From JAIOPA01 sp046076045 (GTDB lineage: Bacteria; Eisenbacteria; RBG-16-71-46): DNA of 45,073 nt. Below, in pieces: positions 1-8,329 of the stretch; position 1 is the first letter of the stretch, and the number at the start of each line of letters is the position of its first letter. The notes under the pieces were generated by a model. That model worked only from the letters and a program-made list of their open reading frames with translations. It was not told the origin of the DNA and did not search any database. The stretch covers positions 1 to 45,073 of the forward strand of contig JBJTRI010000002.1 in NCBI GenBank assembly GCA_046076045.1, in the 5' to 3' direction. The position numbers and the translations under genes are program-made.

Positions 1-212
1 CCGGCGAGCGACTGCTCGAGGGTGCCGAAATCGGTGCGACGCCAGAGCTCGTCCTCGCGCTTGGGCAGCGAGAGCGTGGACAGCGTACCGGCGGCCGCCT
101 TGCGGCGGGTGAGCGCCCATGCGCCCTCGCGGGTCGTGCCCGCGCGGGTGATGGCCTGCTCGGCCCACGGACCGGCCGCGTGGGCCGGGGACTTCGTCGT
201 CGTCGTGCTCAT
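1..212 (-). CDS. sufD: SufD, Fe-S cluster assembly protein (N-terminal part, cut by window edge)
   Basis: Only the first 70 or so codons are present. The ATG at 212 overlaps the sufB stop codon (ATGA), so the two are translationally coupled. The visible N-terminus runs through MSTTTTKSPAHAAGPW and later LPKREDELWRRTDF. A short helical N-terminal region followed by an E-x-W-R-x-T-D-F/L motif is the usual start of SufD. SufD pairs with SufB and SufC in the SufBC2D scaffold complex in the cytoplasm. Its position directly after sufB in a sufC-sufB-sufD order supports the call. The rest of the gene lies outside the window. Confidence 0.85.
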   Translation of the reverse strand, partial: MSTTTTKSPAHAAGPWAEQAITRAGTTREGAWALTRRKAAAGTLSTLSLPKREDELWRRTDFGTLEQSLA

Positions 213-1618
213 CCGACCGAACCCTCCATCTGAAGCTGGATCAGCCGGTTCATCTCGACGGCGTACTCCATGGGAAGCTCCTTCACGATCGGCTCGATGA
301 AGCCCGAGACGATCATGGCCGCCGCCTCGTCCTCGGGGATGCCGCGCGCCATGAGGTAGAAGAGCTGCTCGTCACCGATCTTGGACACGGTGGCCTCGTG
401 GCCGATCGTGACCTTGTCCTCCTCGATCTCCATGTACGGGTAGGTGTCCGAGCGCGAGTGCTCGTCGAGGATGAGGGCGTCGCAGTTCACCGTGCTGCGG
501 CAGTCCACCGCACCCTTCATGACCTTCACGAGCCCGCGATACCCGGCCCGCCCGCCGTCCTTGCTGATGGACTTGGAGATGATCGTGCTGCTGGTGTTCG
601 GCGCGCAGTGCACGGCCTTCGCACCGGCGTCCTGGTGCTGGCCCTTGCCTGCGAACGCGATCGAGAGCACCTCGCCGTGCGCACCCGGCTCCATCATGTA
701 GATGGCCGGGTACTTCATGGTGAGCTTGCTGCCGAGGTTGCCGTCCACCCACTCCATGGTCGCGTTCGCGTACGCCACGGCCCGCTTGGTGACCAGGTTG
801 TACACGTTGTTCGACCAGTTCTGGATGGTCGTGTAGCGGCAGCGACCGCCCTTCTTGACCACGATCTCGACGACCGCCGAGTGCAGCGAGTCGCTCGAGT
901 GGATGGGCGCGGTGCAGCCCTCGACGTAATGGACGTAGGCATCCTCGTCCACGATGATGAGCGTGCGCTCGAACTGGCCCATGTCCTTGGTGTTGATGCG
1001 GAAGTAGGCCTGCAGCGGCACGTCCACCTGGACGCCCTTCGGCACGTAGATGAACGATCCGCCGGACCACACGGCCGAGTTGAGGGCCGCGAACTTGTTG
1101 TCCGACGACGGGATCACCGTGCCGAAGTACTGCTTCACCAGCTCGGGATGGTCCTTGAGCCCCTGATCCATGCTCAGGAAGATCACGCCCTGCTTCTCGA
1201 GCGACTCCTTGATCTTGTGGTACACGACCTCGGAGTCGTACTGCGCACCCACGCCGGCGAGGAACTTCTGCTCGGCCTCGGGGATGCCCAGCTTGTCGAA
1301 GGTGCGCTTCATGTCCTCGGGCACGTCCTCCCAGGACTTCGCCTCCTCCGAGGTGGGCTTCACGTAGTAGTAGATGTCCTGGAAATCGATCGCCGCCACG
1401 TCACCACCCCAGGTGGGCATGGGCTTGCTCTCGAACAGGTCGAGCGCCTTGAGGCGGTACTCGAGCATCCACTCCGGCTCGCCCTTCAGCTTGGAGATCT
1501 GCTGGACGATGTCGCGGTCGAGCCCCTTGCGGCTCTTGAAGACGTGCTGCTCCGTGTCGTGGAAGCCGTACTTCTCGGCATATCCGTCACGGACGTCGAT
1601 CTCGGCTTCGGTGCTCAT
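209..1618 (-). CDS. sufB: SufB, Fe-S cluster scaffold protein
   Basis: 469 aa, the normal length for SufB. It carries the full beta-helix SufBD core and the characteristic C-terminal block with CRSTVNCDALILDEHSRSD and YPYMEIEEDKVTIGHEA. The cysteine in the NCDALIL segment corresponds to the conserved SufB cysteine implicated in cluster assembly. SufB is the scaffold on which the cluster forms, using sulfur delivered by a desulfurase and ATP hydrolysis by SufC. The start ATG overlaps the sufC stop by four bases, and the stop overlaps the sufD start the same way. No sufS or sufE/sufU is seen here; they may follow sufD outside the window. Confidence 0.97.
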   Translation of the reverse strand: MSTEAEIDVRDGYAEKYGFHDTEQHVFKSRKGLDRDIVQQISKLKGEPEWMLEYRLKALDLFESKPMPTWGGDVAAIDFQDIYYYVKPTSEEAKSWEDVPEDMKRTFDKLGIPEAEQKFLAGVGAQYDSEVVYHKIKESLEKQGVIFLSMDQGLKDHPELVKQYFGTVIPSSDNKFAALNSAVWSGGSFIYVPKGVQVDVPLQAYFRINTKDMGQFERTLIIVDEDAYVHYVEGCTAPIHSSDSLHSAVVEIVVKKGGRCRYTTIQNWSNNVYNLVTKRAVAYANATMEWVDGNLGSKLTMKYPAIYMMEPGAHGEVLSIAFAGKGQHQDAGAKAVHCAPNTSSTIISKSISKDGGRAGYRGLVKVMKGAVDCRSTVNCDALILDEHSRSDTYPYMEIEEDKVTIGHEATVSKIGDEQLFYLMARGIPEDEAAAMIVSGFIEPIVKELPMEYAVEMNRLIQLQMEGSVG

Positions 1619-2403
1619 CGCGCCGCCACCTCCTCGCGGACCCAGTCGTAGCCGCGCTGCTCGAGCTCGAGCGCCAGCTCGGGGCCGCCCGTGGCCTGGA
1701 TGCGGCCGTCCTTCATGACGTGGATGCGGTGCGGCTTGATGTAGTTGAGGATGCGGTTGTAGTGCGTGATCACGATGACGCCGAGGTTCGGGCCGGCGAG
1801 CGTGTTGACGCCCTCGGACACGATCTTGAGCGCGTCGATGTCGAGACCGGAGTCCGTCTCGTCCATGATGGCGATCTCGGGCTTCAGCATGGCCATCTGC
1901 AGGATCTCGGCGCGCTTCTTCTCGCCGCCCGAGAACCCGTCGTTGAGGTAGCGCGTCGCGAACTTCTCGTCCATGCGCAGCTCGGTCATGTGCTTGCGCA
2001 TGAGGTCGCGGAACTCCTTCGGCGGGATGCCCTTCTTGGTCGGCATCTTGCCGTCCTCGCCGGCCGTGGGCGCGAGGCGCGCGTTGAGCGCGGCGCGCAG
2101 GAACGAGCCGAACGTGAGCCCCGGGATGGCGACCGGGTACTGGAACGCCATGAACAGGCCGGCGCGCGCGCGCTCGTCGGTCTCCATCTCGAGGATGGAC
2201 TCGCCCTTGAACAGGATCTCGCCCGAGGTGACCTCGTACTTGGGGTGCCCCATGAGCGTGTTCGCGAACGTGCTCTTGCCCGAGCCGTTCGGTCCCATGA
2301 TCGCGTGCACCTCGCCCTTGTTCACCGTGAGCGAGAGGCCCTTCAGGATCTCCTTGCCCTCCACGCTGACGTGAAGGTCCTTCACCACCAGATCGCCGTT
2401 CAT
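1615..2403 (-). CDS. sufC: SufC, Fe-S assembly ATPase
   Basis: 262 aa from the ATG at 2403, chosen because AGGA lies 5-6 bases upstream and the protein then begins MNGDLVVKDLHVSVEGKEIL like other SufC proteins. The longer frame upstream is proline/arginine-rich and not SufC-like. Walker A GPNGSGKST is at residues 37-45, the ABC signature FSGGEKKR at 157-164 and Walker B IAIMDETDSGLD at 177-188. It is the soluble ABC-type ATPase that drives conformational change in the SufBC2D complex. It sits between the A-type carrier gene (91-base gap) and sufB (4-base overlap). Confidence 0.97.
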   Translation of the reverse strand: MNGDLVVKDLHVSVEGKEILKGLSLTVNKGEVHAIMGPNGSGKSTFANTLMGHPKYEVTSGEILFKGESILEMETDERARAGLFMAFQYPVAIPGLTFGSFLRAALNARLAPTAGEDGKMPTKKGIPPKEFRDLMRKHMTELRMDEKFATRYLNDGFSGGEKKRAEILQMAMLKPEIAIMDETDSGLDIDALKIVSEGVNTLAGPNLGVIVITHYNRILNYIKPHRIHVMKDGRIQATGGPELALELEQRGYDWVREEVAAR

Positions 2404-2494
2404 CGCGTTCCTATCCATCCCGGCCCGGGGCCGGCGTTGATCCACCCGCACCGACCGCCCCGAGAGGGCGCGGTGCGCAGCGGAGGGTTGTCGG

Positions 2495-2818
2495 TCAGGC
2501 CGAGAAGCTCTCGCCGCAGGCGCAGGAGTGCTTCGTGTTGGGGTTGTTGAACTTGAATCCGGCACCCATGAGACCCTCGACGTAGTCGATCTCGGTGCCG
2601 CCGAGCAGGACCATGCTCTTGAGGTCCACGAACAGCTTCACGCCGTTCGACTCCAGCGTCTCGTCGCCGGCGCCGGGCGCCTCGCAGAACTCCATGAAGT
2701 ACGAGTTCCCCGAGCAACCGCCACCGCGAACGCCGATACGCAGCCCGATCTCGGGCGTACCGCGCCCGGTGAGCAGTTCCTTCACCTTCTCCGCCGCCAC
2801 GGAGGAGAGCGTGATCAT
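2495..2818 (-). CDS. A-type iron-sulfur carrier (IscA/SufA/ErpA family)
   Basis: 107 aa from the ATG at 2818, which has AAGGAG 6-7 bases upstream; an earlier in-frame ATG at 2872 adds an unrelated basic leader and is not favoured. The three conserved cysteines are present: C35 in GGGCSGNSY, and C99 and C101 in the C-terminal HSCACGESF. This is the C-x(n)-C-x-C/G pattern of A-type carriers, which bind [2Fe-2S] or [4Fe-4S] clusters and pass them to apoproteins. It lies between the merR-like gene and sufC, so it probably serves the SUF pathway. SufA and ErpA cannot be told apart from sequence alone. Confidence 0.92.
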   Translation of the reverse strand: MITLSSVAAEKVKELLTGRGTPEIGLRIGVRGGGCSGNSYFMEFCEAPGAGDETLESNGVKLFVDLKSMVLLGGTEIDYVEGLMGAGFKFNNPNTKHSCACGESFSA

Positions 2819-2875
2819 CGTGGACTCCTTGGGTGGGTGTTCTTGCATCCGCGCCCGTCGCGACGGGCGCACGGT

Positions 2876-3451
2876 TCATCGGCGTGCGGACGACTCCTGG
2901 ACCCGCACCAGCGCCGGCGAGACCCGCCGGGCGCCGTCACGTCCGCCCTTGAACCCCGCCAGCAGCGCGGGTTCGTGGGGCATTCCGTGGTCGTGCGTGC
3001 ACTCGACGCAGCGGTCCACCGCGCCGGGCTCGCCGCACACGCGGCACGTCTCCAGGTAGGCCAGCCCCTCCACCAGTTCGCGCTCGAGCACCTGCTGGCG
3101 CCGGATGTTCTCGCGCGTCTCGTCGAGCTTGGCCGTGAAGAGCTTGCGCAACTCCTCCATGGCCTCGGGGCCACGGTCGGACTCCGACCAGCGCTCGAGC
3201 ATGTCGCGCGTCTCCTGGAGCGACAGCCCCAGTCCGTTCACGAGGTCGATCCAGCGCACACGGTCGACCGCCGCCGGGTGGTACAGGCGGAAGCCACCGT
3301 TCGAGCGCATGGCCGGCTCGAGCAGTCCCAGTTCCTCATAGAGGTGCAGCGCGCGAACCGTCTTGCCGGTGAGGCGCGACAGGTCGCCGATGCGGAGGAA
3401 CGCGATGTCGTTTGAGGTGTTCTGGGTGGTCGCGGGCATACCCTTACGCAT
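2876..3451 (-). CDS. MerR-family regulator with C-terminal Cys cluster, first gene of SUF operon
   Basis: 191 aa from ATG 3451; an in-frame ATG at 3439 would give 187 aa, and neither has a convincing Shine-Dalgarno. The N-terminus is a MerR winged helix (FLRIGDLSRLTGKTVRALHL, then YEELGLLEP and GGFRLYHPAAVDR). A long dimerisation helix follows at about 90-130. The C-terminal domain has CRVCGEPGAVDRCVEC followed by THDHG, that is CxxC-x8-CxxC-xHxH, which could bind zinc or an Fe-S cluster. It differs from the SoxR pattern. It is followed after 57 bases by the A-type carrier gene and the suf genes. Being first in the operon suggests local control of SUF in response to cluster status, metal or redox; this is inference. 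Confidence 0.85.
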   Translation of the reverse strand: MRKGMPATTQNTSNDIAFLRIGDLSRLTGKTVRALHLYEELGLLEPAMRSNGGFRLYHPAAVDRVRWIDLVNGLGLSLQETRDMLERWSESDRGPEAMEELRKLFTAKLDETRENIRRQQVLERELVEGLAYLETCRVCGEPGAVDRCVECTHDHGMPHEPALLAGFKGGRDGARRVSPALVRVQESSARR

Positions 3452-3468
3452 GGGTTAGAGTGTGAGGG
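3441..3468. promoter_or_regulatory. Candidate MerR operator (inverted repeat over the merR start)
   Basis: CCCTTAC (3441-3447) and GTGAGGG (3462-3468) form a 7-base inverted repeat with one mismatch and a 14-base spacer, spanning the start codon of the merR-like gene. Reading the minus strand, TTGCCC, 17 bases, then TAGGTT lies just upstream and could be a -35/-10 pair. MerR proteins usually bind dyads at their own promoters. The imperfect arms and long spacer keep confidence low. Confidence 0.3.
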
Positions 3469-3519
3469 CAACCTACGCGATGGGATGGGGTTGGGCAATC
3501 CCGGGATGTGCATTTGAAG

Positions 3520-3548
3520 AGGTTCTCGGACAGGTTTCACGAGAACCT
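3520..3548. repeat. Inverted repeat, 9-bp perfect stem, upstream of merR
   Basis: AGGTTCTCG (3520-3528) and CGAGAACCT (3540-3548) form a perfect 9-bp stem with an 11-base loop. A further AGGTTCT occurs at 3561-3567, and CGCATGCG (3551-3558) is palindromic. The stem is upstream of merR on the minus strand and may be a regulatory dyad or an RNA hairpin. No U-tract follows it. Confidence 0.4.
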
Positions 3549-3569
3549 GACGCATGCGTGAGGTTCTAT

Positions 3570-3607
3570 GTGACCGACAGGACAGCAATCGTCCCCAAGA
3601 CGGTCAC
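3570..3607. repeat. Inverted repeat GTGACCG/CGGTCAC
   Basis: GTGACCG (3570-3576) pairs perfectly with CGGTCAC (3601-3607) across a 24-base loop. It lies directly before the larger 21-bp stem element that starts at 3623, so the whole 3520-3754 stretch is a series of foldable units with no plausible coding frame. Confidence 0.35.
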
Positions 3608-3622
3608 GGAGGGGGCACCCTA

Positions 3623-3754
3623 GTGCGGCGAAGATTGTTGAGGACTGGCACGGACCGCCCGATGCGCTCGTAACCCGTTGCGATCCCGTCGGGCCTCGGT
3701 TGCCGGAAATCCGCTAACCCCTTGTCCCAGGGGCCTCAACGATCTTCGCCGCAC
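3623..3754. ncRNA. Structured element with 21-bp closing stem (possible ncRNA or MITE-like element)
   Basis: The arm at 3623-3643 (GTGCGGCGAAGATTGTTGAGG with one split) pairs with 3734-3754 over 21 positions, 20 Watson-Crick and one G-U, enclosing 90 bases. Inside, GCCCGA (3657-3662) pairs with TCGGGC (3689-3694), and CCCCT (3718-3722) pairs with AGGGG (3729-3733) directly against the closing stem. A weaker hairpin lies near 3698-3717. The right arm ends four bases from the rtcB stop codon (TAG at 3760-3758). No T-run follows either arm, so it does not look like a simple terminator. A branched rod of this type could be a small structured RNA. The CACCC..TAG sequence on both flanks could alternatively be a target duplication of a miniature inverted-repeat element. 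Strand is undecided. Confidence 0.4.
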
Positions 3755-3757
3755 CCA

Positions 3758-4933
3758 CTAGTCCTTATAGGGGTCGCGCTCGCCCTCGCCCGCCATGGCC
3801 ACCCCGATCGGCCGCAGGGTGTGCAGCACCCGGACCGTCCCCTCGTGGTGCGCCAGCACCTCGGGCAACCGCTTGTAGCAGTGCGGCGACTCGTCGGGCC
3901 CCGCCCCGCGCAACTCCACCCCGCGCTCGCGGACCCAGTCCAGCATCATCGTCCGGGTCACCGCCCCCGGGGACACCACCCGACCGGTGCGCCGGTCCAC
4001 CCGACCCCGCGCGGCGTTGCGGCTCATCACCCGCCCGGCGCCGTGCACCGTGCTGTAGTACGTCGCGCGCGCGAGCGGGGACTCGACCCCCTCCAGGATG
4101 ACCGCGTCGTCCCCCATCGAGCCGCCCACGAAACTCCGCTGCCCCGGGAACGCCGGGGTCGCCCCCTTGCGCACGACCCACAACCGGCGCCCGCCGTGCT
4201 CCTCGAGCCAGGCGTAGTTGTGGTGGTTGTGCACCTCGTCGAGGGCGCGCGCGCCGAGCAAGCGGACCACCTCGTCGCACACCCAGTCGCGACCGGCGTG
4301 CGCGTAGGCGCCCGCGAGCGTCATGGCCGCGACGTACTCGTCGAACAGCGGGTCGCCCTTGCGGAGCACGAGCGGCTCCACCTGGATCCCCTCGCGCGCG
4401 CCGCCCGCACGCAGGAAGTGAGTCGCGATGCGATGACCGAGCCCGCGCGAGCCGAAGTGCACGCCCACCCACACGCGGTCGCGCTCGTCGGTGAACAGGT
4501 CCACGTAGTGGTTACCCGATCCGATCGTGCCCAACTGCGACTCGGCCAGCCCCTTGAGCGGCCGCACCGAGGGCAGTCGCCACTCGGGACGGTCGAACAC
4601 CGGCGAGTCCACGCGCGTCGGGTTCTTGCGCCCCATGCCGAACGACAGGTGCCGCCACAGGTCGTCCATGATCGGGCCGATGCGTGCGCGCGCCTCGGCC
4701 CCCGACATGTCGGTGAGCACCGCCTTGTTGCCGCAGCCGATGTCGAACCCGACACCGCTCGGCGAGACCGCGTCCTCGTACACCACCACGCCACCGATCG
4801 GTACCGCATAGCCGAGGTGGTGGTCGGCCATCAGCACGGCGGCCCGGGCGCCCTTGCGGCAGCGGCGGATCTGCTCGAGCGCGCCCGGGTCCACGGGGTC
4901 GCCGAACACGCGGATGTCGTCGATCACCGGCAT
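3758..4933 (-). CDS. rtcB: RtcB-family RNA ligase
   Basis: 391 aa from the ATG at 4933 (no strong ribosome site; earlier frame is Arg/Pro-rich). RtcB hallmarks are in order: ADHHLGYAVPIGG (36-48), GVGFDIGCGNK with metal ligands D64 and C67 (60-70), GSGNHY with H142, HFGSRGLGH with H159, NHHNYAWLEEH near 237, and HGAGRVMSR at 297-305, whose H297 matches the histidine that forms the GMP adduct. The length is close to E. coli RtcB (about 408 aa). The enzyme joins 2',3'-cyclic phosphate or 3'-phosphate RNA ends to 5'-OH ends using GTP and Mn2+. It lies 78 bases after the NCS1 transporter gene and directly before the structured element at 3623-3754. No archease or rtcA is nearby. Confidence 0.92.
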   Translation of the reverse strand: MPVIDDIRVFGDPVDPGALEQIRRCRKGARAAVLMADHHLGYAVPIGGVVVYEDAVSPSGVGFDIGCGNKAVLTDMSGAEARARIGPIMDDLWRHLSFGMGRKNPTRVDSPVFDRPEWRLPSVRPLKGLAESQLGTIGSGNHYVDLFTDERDRVWVGVHFGSRGLGHRIATHFLRAGGAREGIQVEPLVLRKGDPLFDEYVAAMTLAGAYAHAGRDWVCDEVVRLLGARALDEVHNHHNYAWLEEHGGRRLWVVRKGATPAFPGQRSFVGGSMGDDAVILEGVESPLARATYYSTVHGAGRVMSRNAARGRVDRRTGRVVSPGAVTRTMMLDWVRERGVELRGAGPDESPHCYKRLPEVLAHHEGTVRVLHTLRPIGVAMAGEGERDPYKD

Positions 4934-5011
4934 GGCGGCATCATGCGCCGCGCGCCGCGGCACCGCCATGGTCCGGCGGGGCCGCGGCGCGTGGCACGAC
5001 ACGCGACCGCA

Positions 5012-6478
<1,467 letters not shown>

Positions 6479-6596
6479 GGCTCCTCCGGGGGGGGATGCG
6501 ACGACCGCGAACGATGACGGCACGGGACGGGTGATCGCCCATGCACGGGCGCAGCGACGGACCGCCGAGACGACTCGGCTGCCGGGTACGGTGTCC

Positions 6597-6956
6597 CTAG
6601 GACGACGACCGGCCAGCGGCCCGGTCGGCGAGGTCGCGCTCCGAGCGAGCGGCGATGCCGCGCAGGATGGCGGCGTTGAGCCCCATCATGGGCGCGATCA
6701 ACGCGGCGCGCAGCAGCACCCCCGGAACGACGGAGTCCCCGACCGGCAACGCGGGCGCGAGGTTGGCGGCGAGCATGCTCCAGGGCACCGACAGGAACGC
6801 GCACAGGATGCCGCCGGCGCGCAGCTCGAACCCGAGCACGGTCTCGACCACCATCCACGCCAGCGCCCCCGCGCACACCGCGAGGTAGCCGCGCGCCACC
6901 CCGCGCGCCCAGTGCCCGAGCGAAGGGGTCGTGCCGGTCGGCGAGGGCTCAGCCAT
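6597..6956 (-). CDS. Small integral membrane protein, unknown function
   Basis: 119 aa from the ATG at 6956, overlapping the preA stop by eight bases. It starts MAEPSPTGTTPSLGHWARG and shows about three hydrophobic stretches (AVCAGALAWMVVETVLGF, GGILCAFLSVPWSMLAANLA and a weaker one near APMMGLNAAIL), then a short charged tail. I do not firmly recognise it; it resembles small actinobacterial-type membrane proteins of the SCO4225 kind in size and layout. Its place between preA and the NCS1 transporter suggests co-expression with pyrimidine catabolism, but nothing in the protein shows a function. Confidence 0.7.
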   Translation of the reverse strand: MAEPSPTGTTPSLGHWARGVARGYLAVCAGALAWMVVETVLGFELRAGGILCAFLSVPWSMLAANLAPALPVGDSVVPGVLLRAALIAPMMGLNAAILRGIAARSERDLADRAAGRSSS

Positions 6957-8283
6957 GCAGGCCGCCCGGCACCTTGGCGGTGCCCTTGGCGATGCGGTCG
7001 TTCCACGACTCGAACGGCGCCCCGCGCGTGTCGTCCTCCATGGTGATGCACCCCGGCACCGGGCAGACGTGCGAGCACAGGTTGCAGCCCGTGCACGAGT
7101 CCCAGTCCACCCACGGCACGTGCACGCCGGTCGCGCGGGCGCGCGCGAGCGCGGCGTCGCGCGTCGGGGCACGATGGCCCTCGGCGAGCGGCTCGTCGGC
7201 GGTGTGGATGCAGTGCACCGAGGTGTCGCGGCACGCGACGTAGCACAGGTCGCAGCCGATGCACTTGTCGGGGTCGATGCGCGCCGCGACCTTGTAGTTG
7301 AGGTCGAGGTCGCCCCACTCGGTGTAGGCCGAGAGGGCGCGGCCACGCAGCTCGTTCACCGAGGCCATGCCCTTCTCGTCGAGGAAGTTCGACAGCCCCT
7401 CGATCATGTCCTCGACGATGCGGAACCCGTAGTGCATGGCGGCGGTGCACACCTGCACGCTCGTCGCCCCCATGGCGATGAACTCGGCCGCATCGCGCCA
7501 CGTGGTGATGCCGCCGATCCCCGAGATGGGCACGGTCACGCGCGGGTCGCGCCCGAGCGCCGACACCATGTGCAGCGCGATCGGCTTGACCGCGGGTCCG
7601 CAGTAGCCGCCGTTCGTGGAGCGGTTGCCCACGACGGGGTACGGCACCATGCGGTCCAGGTCCACGCCGACGATGCTCTTGATGGTGTTGATGAGCGACA
7701 ACCCGTGCGCCCCGGCCTCGACCGCGGCCGCGCCGGGCACGGTGATGTCGCCGATGTTCGGGGTGAGCTTCACGAGCACGGGCACGGTCGAGTACTTCAC
7801 CGCCCAGCCCGCCACCACCTTGAGCACGTCGGGCTCCTGCCCGACCGCCGATCCCATACCGCGCTCGCACATGCCGTGCGGGCAGCCGAAGTTGAGCTCG
7901 AGCCCGTCGGCGCCGGCGTCGATCGACTTCTTGATGATCGTCCTCCAGTCGTCCTCGGACTCGACCATGAGCGACACGATCACCGCGTGCTTCGGGTAGC
8001 GGCGCTTGACCTCGCGCACCTCGCGCAGGTTCACCTCGAGCGGACGGTCGGTGATGAGCTCGATGTTGTTGAAGCCCACCATGCGCTGGCCACCGACGTG
8101 CAACGCCCCGAAGCGACTCGAGGTGTCCACGATGGGCTCACCGAGCGTCTTCCACACCGCACCGCCCCAGCCGGCGTCGAAGGCGCGCATGATCTGGTCG
8201 CCGGTGTTGGTGGGCGGTGCGCTCGCGAGCCAGAACGGGTTGGGGCTCTTGATGCCTGCGAAGTCGATCGACAGGTCGGCCAT
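6949..8283 (-). CDS. preA: PreA, NAD-dependent dihydropyrimidine dehydrogenase, catalytic subunit
   Basis: 444 aa. The N-terminal two thirds is a DHOD-like FMN barrel (begins DLSIDFAGIKSPNPFWLASA; LELNFGCPHGM; GIGGITTWRDAAEFIAMGA). The C-terminal part has two ferredoxin-type cluster motifs, CIGCDLCYVAC and CTGCNLCSHVCP. This is the PreA architecture: reduction of uracil/thymine to the 5,6-dihydro form with electrons passed from PreT. The catalytic subunit lies 46 bases after the CPA2 antiporter gene and overlaps the small membrane protein gene. Unlike E. coli preTA, its partner preT is not adjacent but at 13461-14795. Confidence 0.95.
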   Translation of the reverse strand: MADLSIDFAGIKSPNPFWLASAPPTNTGDQIMRAFDAGWGGAVWKTLGEPIVDTSSRFGALHVGGQRMVGFNNIELITDRPLEVNLREVREVKRRYPKHAVIVSLMVESEDDWRTIIKKSIDAGADGLELNFGCPHGMCERGMGSAVGQEPDVLKVVAGWAVKYSTVPVLVKLTPNIGDITVPGAAAVEAGAHGLSLINTIKSIVGVDLDRMVPYPVVGNRSTNGGYCGPAVKPIALHMVSALGRDPRVTVPISGIGGITTWRDAAEFIAMGATSVQVCTAAMHYGFRIVEDMIEGLSNFLDEKGMASVNELRGRALSAYTEWGDLDLNYKVAARIDPDKCIGCDLCYVACRDTSVHCIHTADEPLAEGHRAPTRDAALARARATGVHVPWVDWDSCTGCNLCSHVCPVPGCITMEDDTRGAPFESWNDRIAKGTAKVPGGLHG

Positions 8284-8329
8284 GGGCTCTCACCGGTGCG
8301 GCGGGCTCACACCCGCGCGGGCCACGGGC

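Noticed and set aside
398..1651. Long open frame on the plus strand opposite sufB
   Set aside because: Shadow of sufB in GC-rich DNA; His/Arg/Val-rich with no family resemblance, and sufB itself is certain.
3623..3754. Integron attC site
   Set aside because: The arm order is GTTGAGG...CCTCAAC, opposite to the RYYYAAC...GTTRRRY order of attC, and there is no cassette array.
3623..3754. SRP RNA, tmRNA or RNase P RNA
   Set aside because: The conserved cores of these RNAs (for example the SRP GGTCAGG..GGAAGGAAGCAGC segment) are not present.
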